Below are positions 43,725 through 53,156 of a DNA stretch of 64,000 nt, in pieces. The notes under the pieces are model-generated. The model ran no database searches, was not told the origin of the DNA, and saw only the letters and a list, made by a program, of their open reading frames with translations. Position 1 is the stretch's first letter, and every line of letters starts with the position of its first letter. The DNA comes from Verrucomicrobiaceae bacterium (GTDB taxonomy: Bacteria; Verrucomicrobiota; Verrucomicrobiia; Verrucomicrobiales; Verrucomicrobiaceae). The translations under genes and the position numbers were made by a program. Location of the stretch: the NCBI GenBank assembly GCA_947466075.1, contig CANIBP010000001.1:124001-188000 (forward strand), written 5' to 3'.

Positions 43725-44333
43725 CTAACTCATGTTGCGCCGCCCATGCAGTGCTTGGTAGAGCGTTAATTCATCGACATGATCGAGATTGCCGCCAGCG
43801 GGCATACCTTGGGCGAGACGGGTGACGGAGATGCCCGCAGGGCGCAGTAAATCGGCGATGTAGCTGGCGGTGGCTTCGCCTTCGACATCGGAACCGAGGG
43901 CAATGATGACTTCCTCAGTGTGCAGATCACGCACACGATGCACAAGGGACTCCATGCGCAGGTCTTCGGGTGTCACGTTGTCGAGCGGCGATAACCGACC
44001 ACCGAGCACATGATACAGGCCCTGAAACGCACCGCTGCGCTCAAGCCGCAGCACATCGGCGGCCTGCTCGACGACGCAAAGCAGGCGCTGCTGACGCCGA
44101 GGATCGCGGCAGAGCAGGCAGGCGCCATCGCTTTCAATGAAGAAGCCGCAGTCGGGGCAAGGGACGATGCGATCCTTGGCTTCGTTGAGGGAATTCGAAA
44201 GTGAGGTGATGCGCTCATCGCGCATTTGCAGAAGCCAGATCATCAGACGCTCCGCGCTGCGCGGACCGAGGCCGGGCAGCGACTTCAGCTGGGCAATGAG
44301 ACGCTGGATAGCGGGTGGATAGTCGATGCGCAC
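43725..44333 (-). CDS. recR: Recombination mediator RecR
   Basis: 202 residues. N-terminal helix-hairpin-helix (SLPGLGPRSAERLMIWL), a Cys4 zinc finger (CPDCGFFIESDGACLLCRD), and a Toprim domain (CVVEQAADVLRLERSGAFQG, IIALGSDVEGEATASYIADL). RecR works with RecF/RecO to load RecA at gaps. Length matches the family (about 200). It lies between the cyclase-like gene, upstream on the same strand, and the GYF-RDD gene. Confidence 0.96.
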   Translation of the reverse strand: MRIDYPPAIQRLIAQLKSLPGLGPRSAERLMIWLLQMRDERITSLSNSLNEAKDRIVPCPDCGFFIESDGACLLCRDPRRQQRLLCVVEQAADVLRLERSGAFQGLYHVLGGRLSPLDNVTPEDLRMESLVHRVRDLHTEEVIIALGSDVEGEATASYIADLLRPAGISVTRLAQGMPAGGNLDHVDELTLYQALHGRRNMS

Positions 44334-44348
44334 GACGAGAATGACGAA

Positions 44349-45635
44349 TCAGGTGGCGGCGAGTTTGCGCGCGTGTTTCGGCGTTTCCTTTTCAGGAACA
44401 GATTTTTCTTTCAGCGCAACCTCGACACGATCCGTGAAGTATTTAAGCGGCGTATCGTCGCGGCCTTCGATGGTGGCGTTTTTGAAGCTTTCGAGTGCCT
44501 GTTTGAGGTCACCTTTGCGATACTGCACCACGCCCTGCCAGAACGCATCGCGCGCGCGGGTATCCTGCTCGTGCAATGTGCCTTTTTCGGCGAGAAGTTC
44601 ATAAACTTCGCTCATCTGACTGGAGCCGGCCGCGCTGACCATCTCCATCGGTCTTACCTCCGCGTTGTCCTTCACAAGTGCGTAGGTGCGCGCGCTGATG
44701 AGAACTTTGCTGCCGTATTCAGCATTCAAAGCACAGAGCTGTGCGGAAAAATCGATCACATCGCCAATGGCGCTGAAACTTTCAAAGTGACTGACGCCAA
44801 ACAGACCACACACCGCCGGGCCAGTGCTGAAAGCCACACCGATCTGCGCCTTTTTACCAAAACGTTGCTCAATCTCCCGCGTCACGACGCCTAGCTGAGT
44901 GCGGAGCACTGCCGCCACCTGCACGGCATGCAGCGCGTGATGTTCATCCGATAGCGGGAAACCAAAAAACACGCGCACCTGCCGCGCATCACAGTCATCC
45001 AGATAAGCACCGCGGGCGATGAGGAATTCGGTGACGCTGCGCTGAAAGTGCGTAGCGAGTTCTTCGAACTGCGGAGCCTCGATGCCAGTGCTAAGCTCAG
45101 CGTGATTGAGCAGTCGGCAAGTCAGCACGGTGATTTCACGACGCTCGGTCATCTTCGCGGGGTTGTTTTGATCCGCCAGCTCCTCAAACAAGCGTGTTGA
45201 AAGCCTGCCAACAAAATACTCACGCATAACGTGGCAGCGATAACCGCTCACTGAACTACCGACGGCAATGCCCGCAATGCCAGCAAACCACATGGCCAGC
45301 GATCCTGACACTGGCTCAAACAAAATCCCGCTCATCGACATGATGCAGGCAAAGGTGATGGTGAGAAAAGTTCCACCCAATAGGAAGGCCAGACGCCGCC
45401 ACTGGGAAATCATCTCGATGCACACCCAGGCACTGACGAAGGCCATGATCGTGTAGTATCCATATTGCAGCCATATGATCTGCTTCAATCCACCTTTCGG
45501 CAAAACGAAGTCACGAGCAAACAGTCCAGCAAACCAATCGGCGGTGCTGATGAAAAATCCAAAGTGATACAAGGCCAGCAGTGGGATGCAGACCAACACA
45601 CCAATGAACATGGCGGCGGCGTGATTACGGTTCAT
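44349..45635 (-). CDS. Membrane-anchored class III cyclase-like protein with degenerate active site
   Basis: 428 residues. Three to four membrane helices (AAAMFIGVLVCIPLLALYHFG, IIWLQYGYYTIMAFVSAWV, LAFLLGGTFLTITFACIMSM, AMWFAGIAGIAVGS) precede a class III nucleotidyl-cyclase fold (about 195-365) and a TPR-like tail. In the fold the usual metal aspartate of the F-x-D-I motif is missing (ITVLTCRLLNHAELS), and the N/R transition-state positions are replaced (GDVIDFSAQL). So it is probably a non-catalytic cyclase-like sensor. The start overlaps the end of the ClpX-like gene by 11 bp, implying translational coupling. Its ATG at 45635 is chosen because membrane helix 1 follows. Confidence 0.72.
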   Translation of the reverse strand: MNRNHAAAMFIGVLVCIPLLALYHFGFFISTADWFAGLFARDFVLPKGGLKQIIWLQYGYYTIMAFVSAWVCIEMISQWRRLAFLLGGTFLTITFACIMSMSGILFEPVSGSLAMWFAGIAGIAVGSSVSGYRCHVMREYFVGRLSTRLFEELADQNNPAKMTERREITVLTCRLLNHAELSTGIEAPQFEELATHFQRSVTEFLIARGAYLDDCDARQVRVFFGFPLSDEHHALHAVQVAAVLRTQLGVVTREIEQRFGKKAQIGVAFSTGPAVCGLFGVSHFESFSAIGDVIDFSAQLCALNAEYGSKVLISARTYALVKDNAEVRPMEMVSAAGSSQMSEVYELLAEKGTLHEQDTRARDAFWQGVVQYRKGDLKQALESFKNATIEGRDDTPLKYFTDRVEVALKEKSVPEKETPKHARKLAAT

Positions 45636-47307
45636 GGGCAGGAAGATCGGGGGTGATGTCGATGATGTTTGAAACGGATGGTGCTTGCTGGTTGCGGCAG
45701 GCGCTGACGACGAGGTCACTGACAAACCTGTCGGGATTGGCAATCGCATCCGGTGTGATGCGGAAACGTGTCTCGTTCGTGCTGCGAGTGACGAGTTTCA
45801 AGCCAAAGGGATAGTCCTTGAAGAGCTTCACACACAAGGCTTCGACATGCATGCCCTCACGCTGCGCTCTGGCGGCCACGGCAGCGATGGCGGCGCTATC
45901 AAAATCGAGCGTGAAGCCGTGCTCACGCTGAAAACGCTCGGCAAAAGCACGCACTTCGCCGGCATGTGCCGCGCCGAGTTCCGTGACCATGCTGGCGGCG
46001 GCGGAGCGACAGAGTGCGAGCGTTTGTTCAGGATTTTTGACCAAGGCGCCGTCAATGTGGAGCTCTGGCAGGCCGAGACTGGGCATTTCAAATTTAAAAT
46101 CACGCAGCACACGCTCCCAAACGGTGACAAGACCGCGTGCGCCGGTTTTTTCCTCCTCGGCACGGCTGGCGATCTCCCGCAACGCATCGTCTGCAAACAG
46201 CGCCTTCACGCCATAAGCGGCAAACTCGCGCTCATACTGGCGGATGAGGCTGCCTTCGGAGTTTTTCATAATCTGAAACATGTCGTCCGCGCTGAGCGGA
46301 TCACACACCACACGCACCGGCAAGCGGCCGATGAATTCGGCTTCGAAGCCGTAGTCGATGAAGTCCTTCGTGCGGGCTTCGCGGAACAGATGCTCGGCGG
46401 CAGTGCCTTTCGAGTCGCTGGAGACAAAACCGATGGCTTTGCGATTCGTGCGTTTCTCAATGATTTTGTCGAGGCCGCTGAACGCACCGCTGACAATGAA
46501 CAAGATGTTGCGCGTGTTCACGACCTCGCGGCCTGTGCGGCCTTTGCGTGTATCGAACATCATCTGCATCTGGCTGCGCATGTCATTCGGCGCATAGAGT
46601 GGCACCTCAGTTTCTTCCATGAGCTTAAGCAGCGTGGTCTGCACGCCACGCCCGCTGACATCGCGCCCACCACGGTCCGGGCCGCTGCTGAGTTTGTCGA
46701 TTTCATCTAGGTAAATGATGCCGTGCTCGGCCAGTCCGATGTCGCCATTCGCTTTGGCCACGAGATCACGCACGAGATCATCCACATCTGCGCCGACGTA
46801 GCCTGTCTCGCTGAATTTGGTCGCATCTGCCTTCACAAACGGCACGCCAATGAGATCGGCGATGTGTTTGACGAGATAGGTCTTTCCGACGCCAGTCGGG
46901 CCGATAATAATGACGTTCTGCTTCGAAAATTCGAGCCGCGGTCCTTTGGCATCTGCTATGCGATCCTCACGTAGCATCTGCGCGTGATGATAATGATCAC
47001 ACACCGCCGTAGCTAACACCTTCTTGGCCTCGTCCTGACGAATCACGAAGCGATCGAGATGGGCCTTAATATCCGCTGGCTTGTAATTGAATTCGAACGC
47101 CTCGCCATCGTCCTCCTTTTTCTCCTCGGCTGGCTTCTCCTCACCATCAGCCGAAGGCCGTGTGCCATGTCCTTCCACACGAGTGAACAGCACCTGACCG
47201 CCGAGCGTGTTTTTGATGAAGTCCTCCAGCTTGCGCGTGATATCCTCCGGACTACCGGGCGCTTTGGGTTTTTCGATCTCTGGGGTTTCTGGCGTGGAGT
47301 CGCTCAT
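45625..47307 (-). CDS. ClpX-like AAA+ ATPase without an N-terminal zinc domain
   Basis: 560 residues. The AAA+ core has the Walker A motif IIIGPTGVGKTYLVKH, the Walker B motif HGIIYLDEIDKLS, a pore loop region GYVGADVDDLVRDL and a sensor-2 segment (RAEEEKTGARGLVTVWERVL). The clear similarity is to ClpX, but the usual Cys4 zinc-binding domain is absent; instead there is an acidic, low-complexity leader (about 25-85). Also there is a C-terminal extension of roughly 150 residues. A partner ClpP is not nearby. The start ATG at 47307 skips a weaker in-frame one upstream. It is coupled to the cyclase-like gene. An unfoldase role is expected; the substrates are unknown. Confidence 0.82.
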   Translation of the reverse strand: MSDSTPETPEIEKPKAPGSPEDITRKLEDFIKNTLGGQVLFTRVEGHGTRPSADGEEKPAEEKKEDDGEAFEFNYKPADIKAHLDRFVIRQDEAKKVLATAVCDHYHHAQMLREDRIADAKGPRLEFSKQNVIIIGPTGVGKTYLVKHIADLIGVPFVKADATKFSETGYVGADVDDLVRDLVAKANGDIGLAEHGIIYLDEIDKLSSGPDRGGRDVSGRGVQTTLLKLMEETEVPLYAPNDMRSQMQMMFDTRKGRTGREVVNTRNILFIVSGAFSGLDKIIEKRTNRKAIGFVSSDSKGTAAEHLFREARTKDFIDYGFEAEFIGRLPVRVVCDPLSADDMFQIMKNSEGSLIRQYEREFAAYGVKALFADDALREIASRAEEEKTGARGLVTVWERVLRDFKFEMPSLGLPELHIDGALVKNPEQTLALCRSAAASMVTELGAAHAGEVRAFAERFQREHGFTLDFDSAAIAAVAARAQREGMHVEALCVKLFKDYPFGLKLVTRSTNETRFRITPDAIANPDRFVSDLVVSACRNQQAPSVSNIIDITPDLPAHEP

Positions 47308-47437
47308 GGGGGCGCTGATTGTGCGCGAGGCAACGCCCGCTGACAAGCGGCACGATGTGTGCTGAAAAGGATGCAGAAATGACTTTTTTCAGAGTTGCAC
47401 AGACCTTGGCACCCCCCATACTCCGCCCCCCCGCACT

Positions 47438-48487
47438 ATGTCCGCATCTGTCAAAGTCGCCGTCGTTGGAGCCAGTGGTTATTCAGGAGCCGAGCTCCTG
47501 CGCTTGCTGTTGCGGCATCCAAATGCACAACTCGTGGCGGTAACATCCCGCTCACTAGCTGGTAAAGCACTCTCCAAAGAGTTTCCGCGCTTCCGTGGTG
47601 TCGGCGTGGCGGATTCACTGACCTTCACCGCACCTGATGCTGCCGCCTTAAAAGCCGCTGGCGCTGAAATCGCCTTTCTGGCCGTGCCGCATGGTGTCGC
47701 ATCCGAATACGCGAAACCACTGCTCGAACTCGGCCTCAAAGTCATCGACTTGAGCGCTGACTTCCGCCTGCGCAGTGCCGCGCTGTATGAAGAGTTTTAT
47801 GGCCACGCTCACCCGGCGCCTGAATTGCTTGATGAAGCGGTCTATGCGCTGCCTGAGGTGCGTGCGGAGCAAATCAAGTCTGCGCGGCTCATTGCGTGCC
47901 CTGGCTGTTATCCCACGAGCATCTTGCTGCCGCTGATTCCGCTGCTCAAAGCGGGGCTGTTGGCAGATTCACCGCTTTCCGTTGCCAGCATGAGCGGCGC
48001 GAGTGGTGCGGGCCGTAAGGAAAGCATTCCGTTGCTCTTTTGCGAGGTTCAAAACAGCGTTCGCAGTTACAGCGTGCCTCTGCATCGGCATTTGAGTGAA
48101 ATCGGCCAGGAGTTGGCCATCGCGGCTGGTCGCGAGGTGAAGCTGTCTTTTGTGCCGCACCTCATGCCGACGCACTCGGGCATCTGCACCACGATTTTTG
48201 CGCAGCTGAAGCCCGGCGCGACCGTGGAGCAAGTCGGCAGCGCTTTGCACGCTGCGTATGATGCGCAGCCGTTTGTGCGTTTGCTCGGCGTGAATCAGTC
48301 TCCCGACACCAAGAACGTCACCGGCACCAATTTTGTCGATATCGGCTGGTCCTATGATGCACGTGCGGGTCAGCTCATTTTGATGAGTGCAGAAGATAAC
48401 ATCGGCAAAGGCGCCTCGGGCCAAGCCGTGCAAAACATGAACCTGATCTCCGGCTTCGAGGCCACCGCAGGTCTGCTTTACGTCTGA
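47438..48487 (+). CDS. argC: N-acetyl-gamma-glutamyl-phosphate reductase
   Basis: 349 residues. Rossmann motif VAVVGASGYSGAELLRLL at the start and the catalytic cysteine in ACPGCYPTSILLPL. Third step of arginine synthesis, NADPH-dependent reduction of N-acetylglutamyl phosphate. First gene of a tight cluster: one intervening base before argJ, then argB, argD and argF on the same strand. No clear ArgR box is visible in the 130 bp upstream. Confidence 0.96.
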   Translation: MSASVKVAVVGASGYSGAELLRLLLRHPNAQLVAVTSRSLAGKALSKEFPRFRGVGVADSLTFTAPDAAALKAAGAEIAFLAVPHGVASEYAKPLLELGLKVIDLSADFRLRSAALYEEFYGHAHPAPELLDEAVYALPEVRAEQIKSARLIACPGCYPTSILLPLIPLLKAGLLADSPLSVASMSGASGAGRKESIPLLFCEVQNSVRSYSVPLHRHLSEIGQELAIAAGREVKLSFVPHLMPTHSGICTTIFAQLKPGATVEQVGSALHAAYDAQPFVRLLGVNQSPDTKNVTGTNFVDIGWSYDARAGQLILMSAEDNIGKGASGQAVQNMNLISGFEATAGLLYV

Positions 48488-48488
48488 T

Positions 48489-49775
48489 ATGCCTACCAAA
48501 GTCACCGAAGAACGCGAGTGCCGCGTGCCATTTAAAATCGTGCAGGGTGGCGTGACTGCTGCCAAGGGCTTTCGCGCTGGCGCTGTGACCTGCGGCATTA
48601 AAAATCCAGACGCCACACGGCTCGACCTCGCGCTGATCGTTTCGGATGAGCCGACCGTGACGGACGCCGTTTTCACCACCAATAAAGTCCGTGCCGCCTG
48701 CGTGCGCGTGTGCCAGCAGCACATCAAGGAAAGCGACACGCGTGCGATCATCGCCAACAGTGGCAATGCCAATGCATGCACGGGCGTCAAAGGCATTCAG
48801 GATGCCAAGGCGATGACCAAGGCCGTCGCCGAAGAACTCGGTGTCAAAATGCGCCAGGTGCTTGTGTGCTCCACTGGCATCATTGGCATGCCAATGCCCA
48901 TTGAGCGCATCATTCCCAAGGTGCCCGACGTGGTGGCCAAGCTGAATCCTAAAGGCTCGGAAGACGCCATGCGTGCGATCATGACGAGCGACACACAGCC
49001 AAAGACCTTTGCGGTCGAGGTGCCCTGTGGCAAAGGCAGCTTCCGCATCGGCGGCATCGCCAAAGGTGCCGGCATGATCTGCCCGAACATGGCTACGATG
49101 CTCTGCTTCATTACTACTGACGCCAAAGTGGCCAAGGACGAGATGCACCGCGCCATGCGCTACGCTGTGGAGAAGAGTTTCAACTGCATCACCATCGATG
49201 GTGACACCAGCACCAACGACACGGTCATCGTGATGAGCAATGGCGCGAGCGGCATGCCCGTGATCAAAAAGAACACGCCCGAAGCCGAGTTGTTCCGCTG
49301 CGCCTTGCACAAGGTCATGCTCGAACTCGCCAAGATGATCGTGTGCGATGGTGAACGCGTGACCAAGTTCGTCGAAATCCGTGTGCGCAATGCCCGCACC
49401 CAAGCCGATGCACGCAAAGTGGCCGAAACCGTCGCCAAATCCTTGCTCGTGAAGTGCAGCTTCCATGGTTGTGACCCGAACTGGGGCCGCATCATTCACG
49501 CTGTCGGCTATTCCGGTGCGCGGATTCGTGAGGAACTCATCGACATCTACTTTGGCGGCCTGCTGGCTTGCAAAGGCGGTCTGGTGACGAAAACACCCGT
49601 CACCGAAATGGAGAAGGTCGTGAAGGAGCCCAAGTTCACCGTCACCATCGACCTCAATCTCGGCACCACGGGCTACACCGTCTATACGAGTGACCTCTCC
49701 GAAGAGTATGTCGATTTCAACAGCGCCGAATACTCTGCCGCCGTGCACGCGAAACGTCAGAAGGGCTTCGCATGA
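48489..49775 (+). CDS. argJ: Ornithine/glutamate N-acetyltransferase (ArgJ)
   Basis: 428 residues. The autoprocessing site is in KGAGMICPNMATML: cleavage before the Thr gives alpha and beta chains and makes Thr the nucleophile. Other conserved stretches are NSGNANACTGVKG and SFNCITIDGDTSTNDT. It transfers the acetyl group from N-acetylornithine back to glutamate, and bifunctional versions also use acetyl-CoA. With argA elsewhere, it may be monofunctional. The gene's stop overlaps the argB start by four bases. Confidence 0.95.
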   Translation: MPTKVTEERECRVPFKIVQGGVTAAKGFRAGAVTCGIKNPDATRLDLALIVSDEPTVTDAVFTTNKVRAACVRVCQQHIKESDTRAIIANSGNANACTGVKGIQDAKAMTKAVAEELGVKMRQVLVCSTGIIGMPMPIERIIPKVPDVVAKLNPKGSEDAMRAIMTSDTQPKTFAVEVPCGKGSFRIGGIAKGAGMICPNMATMLCFITTDAKVAKDEMHRAMRYAVEKSFNCITIDGDTSTNDTVIVMSNGASGMPVIKKNTPEAELFRCALHKVMLELAKMIVCDGERVTKFVEIRVRNARTQADARKVAETVAKSLLVKCSFHGCDPNWGRIIHAVGYSGARIREELIDIYFGGLLACKGGLVTKTPVTEMEKVVKEPKFTVTIDLNLGTTGYTVYTSDLSEEYVDFNSAEYSAAVHAKRQKGFA

Positions 49776-50620
49776 ACTCTCAATTCGACAAATCCGCCGT
49801 CCTTCTCGAAGCCCTGCCTTACATGCAGAGCTTCCGTGGCTGCACGTTTCTGATCAAAGTCGGCGGCAGTGCCATGGAAGATCCTGTGCAGGTCGATTCG
49901 TTCCTGCGTGACGTCGTTTTCCTCGAAGCGGTGGGCATCAATCCCGTCATCGTGCATGGCGGTGGCAAGGCAATCTCCAAGGCGATGAACGAGGCGGGAT
50001 TGCAGGCCAAATTTATTAGTGGCATGCGCGTCACCGATGATGAAACGATCAAGATCGTCGAGGATACGCTCGCCCGTGTCATCAACCCGGAGATCGTGAC
50101 CAAGATCAATGCCTTCGGTGGCAAAGCAGTTGGCATTCCCGGCACGGAAGTGTTTCTGGGCGAGAAAATGAAGGGCGATCTCGGCTGGGTTGGCGAAGTG
50201 AATGACTGCAAGCTCGGTTTGATCCAGGCGGCTGTGGCAGGCGAGTTTGTTCCCGTCGTTTCGCCAGTCGCCCGTGAACTCGCATCCGGCAGAACGCTCA
50301 ACGTGAATGCCGACCTCGCGGCATGTGGCCTCGCCAAGCGGCTAAAGGCCACCAAGCTCATCTTTCTCAGCGACGTGCGCGGCGTGATGCGTGATCCGAA
50401 AGATGACTCCACGCTCATCCCAAGCCTCGACGAGGCTGCAATCGCCAAGCTGAAGGCCGAAGGCATCATCAGTGGCGGCATGATCCCTAAAGTGGATTCG
50501 TCACTCGATTCGCTACGCGGTGGCGTCGGCAAGGTGCATCTCATTGATGGCCGCCTGCCACACGCACTGATCCTCGAAATCTTCACCGACGGCGGCATCG
50601 GCACGGAAATCCATTTGTAA
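49772..50620 (+). CDS. argB: Acetylglutamate kinase
   Basis: 282 residues. Amino-acid kinase motifs: FLIKVGGSAM, NPVIVHGGGKAISKAMNEAG, and the nucleotide site GGMIPKVDSSLDSLRGGV. Phosphorylates N-acetylglutamate and is often the arginine-inhibited step. It overlaps argJ (ATGA) and is followed by argD after 7 bp. Confidence 0.95.
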   Translation: MNSQFDKSAVLLEALPYMQSFRGCTFLIKVGGSAMEDPVQVDSFLRDVVFLEAVGINPVIVHGGGKAISKAMNEAGLQAKFISGMRVTDDETIKIVEDTLARVINPEIVTKINAFGGKAVGIPGTEVFLGEKMKGDLGWVGEVNDCKLGLIQAAVAGEFVPVVSPVARELASGRTLNVNADLAACGLAKRLKATKLIFLSDVRGVMRDPKDDSTLIPSLDEAAIAKLKAEGIISGGMIPKVDSSLDSLRGGVGKVHLIDGRLPHALILEIFTDGGIGTEIHL

Positions 50621-50627
50621 CAACGAG

Positions 50628-51860
50628 ATGAGAACGAGTGATCAACTGATGCAGGAATTCGTCCTGCCAAACTACGGCCGTTACGACGTGTGGCCCGTGC
50701 GTGGCGAGGGGCCGTATGTTTGGGACCGCGACGGGAAGAAGTATCTCGACTTCGCGGGCGGCGTGGCTGTGTGCCCGCTCGGTCATTGTCCGCCGCCGGT
50801 CGTGAAAGCACTCACGGAGCAGGCGAACACGCTCATCCACGTCTCGAACTGGTATTGCATCGACAAACAGGCCGAACTGGCTCGCATCTTGGTCGAGGAA
50901 TGCGTGCAGATTCCCGGTAAGTGCTTCTTCTGCAACAGTGGCGCGGAGGCGAATGAAGGCCTGCTCAAGCTTGCACGGAAATACGGTCAGCAGACTGGTG
51001 GTCGCTATGAGATCATCACTTTCACCGGAAGCTTCCATGGGCGCACGTTCGGCGCGATGACGGCGACTGCGCAGGAGAAGATTCACGGAGGCTTCGGTCC
51101 GCTGCCGCCAGGTTTTGTCTATGTGCCATTCAATGATGCCAAGGCACTCGAAGCTGCGATTACGGACAAAACCGTCGCCATTTTGATGGAGCCGATTCAA
51201 GGCGAAAGCGGCGTGAATGCCGTCACACCAGACTTTTTGCGCACAGCGCAGCGTTTGTGCCGCGAGAAAGATCTGTTGCTGCTCTTGGACGAAGTGCAGT
51301 GTGGTTTTGGCCGCGCGGGTGAGATGGCTGGCTGGCGCAGCATCATCCCTGGCGATGAAATTCAGCCTGATGGCATCAGTTGGGCCAAAGCCATCGGCAG
51401 CGGTTTCCCGCTCGGCTCATTCTGGGTCAATGATCGGCGTGATTTGAGCAAGGTGCTCGGCCCAGGCACGCATGGCACGACGTATGGCGGCTCACCGCTC
51501 GCCTGTGCCGTTGGCATCGCCACGTTGCACACCATTTTGGACGAGAAGCTCTGTGACAACGCCAAAACACGCGGCGCAGCCATCGCGGCGTCTGCGCGCG
51601 GCTGGAATCATTCGCTGATCAAAGAAGTGCGGCAACTCGGCCTCTTCATCGGCTTTGAATTTAATGCCGAAGCGATCTTCGCGAAGTCAGGCGGCAAACT
51701 GCCATCCATCTTCCTCGCGCAAAAACTGCTCGATGCCGGCATGATGGTCACGCCTGCGGGTCCAAACGTCGTCCGCTGGCTCTCACCGCTCAACATCACC
51801 GAAGCACATGCCGCTGAAGGGCTATCCATCTTTAAAGGCGTGCTCGATACGCTCGCCTAA
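50628..51860 (+). CDS. argD: Acetylornithine aminotransferase
   Basis: 410 residues, class III PLP aminotransferase. Motifs are FFCNSGAEANEGLLKLARK, LLLLDEVQCGFGRAGEM (Asp binding the PLP pyridine nitrogen) and the PLP-lysine region ISWAKAIGSGFPLGSFW. Converts N-acetylglutamate semialdehyde to N-acetylornithine; members often also act in lysine synthesis. Inside the arg operon, 12 bp before argF. Confidence 0.94.
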   Translation: MRTSDQLMQEFVLPNYGRYDVWPVRGEGPYVWDRDGKKYLDFAGGVAVCPLGHCPPPVVKALTEQANTLIHVSNWYCIDKQAELARILVEECVQIPGKCFFCNSGAEANEGLLKLARKYGQQTGGRYEIITFTGSFHGRTFGAMTATAQEKIHGGFGPLPPGFVYVPFNDAKALEAAITDKTVAILMEPIQGESGVNAVTPDFLRTAQRLCREKDLLLLLDEVQCGFGRAGEMAGWRSIIPGDEIQPDGISWAKAIGSGFPLGSFWVNDRRDLSKVLGPGTHGTTYGGSPLACAVGIATLHTILDEKLCDNAKTRGAAIAASARGWNHSLIKEVRQLGLFIGFEFNAEAIFAKSGGKLPSIFLAQKLLDAGMMVTPAGPNVVRWLSPLNITEAHAAEGLSIFKGVLDTLA

Positions 51861-51872
51861 ATCCGAACCGAC

Positions 51873-52778
51873 ATGAAACATCTCCTCTCCATCGAAGAAC
51901 TCAGCGGCGCGCAGATCGAAAAGCTCGTCGATCTCGCATGCGTGCTGAAAAAAGACCGCAAGGCATCGCCGCAAGTGCTCAATGGCCAGCAGTGGGCGCT
52001 GATCTTCACCAAATCATCGACACGGACCCGCGTGAGTTTTGAAGTTGGTATCCGTGAGCTTGGAGGTTCGGTCATGTTCCTCTCTGGTGCCGATATCCAA
52101 CTCGGCCGTGGCGAGCCGATCAAGGATACCGCTCGCGTCATGGGCCGCATGATTCACGGTGCCGTCATCCGCACCTTTGCGCAGCAGGACGTCGTCGATT
52201 TCGCTCAGTATAGCGGCATCCCAACAATCAATGCGCTGACCGATGACGAGCATCCCTGCCAGATTTTGGCTGATTTGCAGACCATCAAAGAGCGTCTCGG
52301 CGGCTGGAAGGGCAAGCGCGTGTGCTTCCTTGGCGATGGCGACTGCAACGTGGCCCGCTCATGGATCTGGGCTTCAGCAAGACTTGGCTTTGACCTTGTG
52401 ATCGGTGCGCCGAAGGCATTCCAACCACAGGAAATCTTCATGCAACGCGTTCCCGGCAACAGCGTCAGCGTCGTCGATGATCCCGCCGAGGCCGTGGGTG
52501 CCTGCGATGTCGTTTACACCGACGTGTGGGTCAGCATGGGCAAAGAAGCCGAAAGCGCCGACCGCATCGAGACGCTGAAGCCCTGGCAGATCAACGCCGC
52601 CCTCATGAAACACGCCAACCCCGGCGCTCTCGTCATGCATTGCCTACCCGCCTATCGCGGGAAAGAAATCACCGACGAAGTCATGGAAGCGCACGCCGAT
52701 GTGATCTTCGATCAAGCCGAGAACCGCCTGCACGCGCAGAAGGCGGTGATTGTGGAGATCACGCGGAAGATTTTATAA
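51873..52778 (+). CDS. argF: Ornithine carbamoyltransferase
   Basis: 301 residues. Carbamoyl phosphate loop FTKSSTRTRVSFEVGIRELG, DDEHPCQILADLQT and the C-terminal HCLPAYRGKEITDEV. Joins ornithine and carbamoyl phosphate into citrulline. Last gene of the argCJBDF run; an unrelated lipoprotein gene starts 18 bp after its stop, so the mRNA may continue. argG and argH are not in the window. Confidence 0.96.
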   Translation: MKHLLSIEELSGAQIEKLVDLACVLKKDRKASPQVLNGQQWALIFTKSSTRTRVSFEVGIRELGGSVMFLSGADIQLGRGEPIKDTARVMGRMIHGAVIRTFAQQDVVDFAQYSGIPTINALTDDEHPCQILADLQTIKERLGGWKGKRVCFLGDGDCNVARSWIWASARLGFDLVIGAPKAFQPQEIFMQRVPGNSVSVVDDPAEAVGACDVVYTDVWVSMGKEAESADRIETLKPWQINAALMKHANPGALVMHCLPAYRGKEITDEVMEAHADVIFDQAENRLHAQKAVIVEITRKIL

Positions 52779-52796
52779 CCGCTTCTTACCTTCTGT

Positions 52797-53156
52797 ATGC
52801 AAACTCTTACCCCTGTGAGGCACTTCGCATTCGCCATGGCGATTGCAGCGCTGTTTTCTTGCTCATCGTCTACGAAACCGGATCGCTGCATAAGTGATGC
52901 TCTTGTTTTTTCTGATCGAGAAAAGCTGCAATTGGCACTCAAAGCTCTGAAAAATTGGGATTCCAAAGCAGCAATTGAATTGGGCAATCATTACGATGTC
53001 ATTGCAATGGATTCTATTTCCGCCGCTGCTTGGTACAAAATCGCCGCTTCATTGGGTGATGATGTCGGCAAGCACAATTTGAAGTTAACACTTCAACATC
53101 TTGAAACAAAACTGAACTTCCTATTAAAAGAAAAAACTGGAGGTTCAACCAGATGA
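52797..53156 (+). CDS. Small lipoprotein, Sel1/TPR-like
   Basis: 119 residues. Lipoprotein signal with the lipobox cysteine in IAALFSCSSSTK. Helical body with the pattern KAAIELGNHYDVIAMDSISA and AAWYKIAASLGDD, which resembles a Sel1 or TPR repeat. No precise family. Base composition is clearly AT-richer than the arg operon. It ends with an ATGA overlap to murI, and a GGAGG Shine-Dalgarno sequence for murI lies within its last codons. Confidence 0.68.
   Translation: MQTLTPVRHFAFAMAIAALFSCSSSTKPDRCISDALVFSDREKLQLALKALKNWDSKAAIELGNHYDVIAMDSISAAAWYKIAASLGDDVGKHNLKLTLQHLETKLNFLLKEKTGGSTR

Noticed and set aside
47395..47422. Possible promoter (TTGCAC-N16-CATACT) before argC
   Set aside because: Only three and four matches to the -35 and -10 consensus in a C-rich stretch; too weak to annotate.
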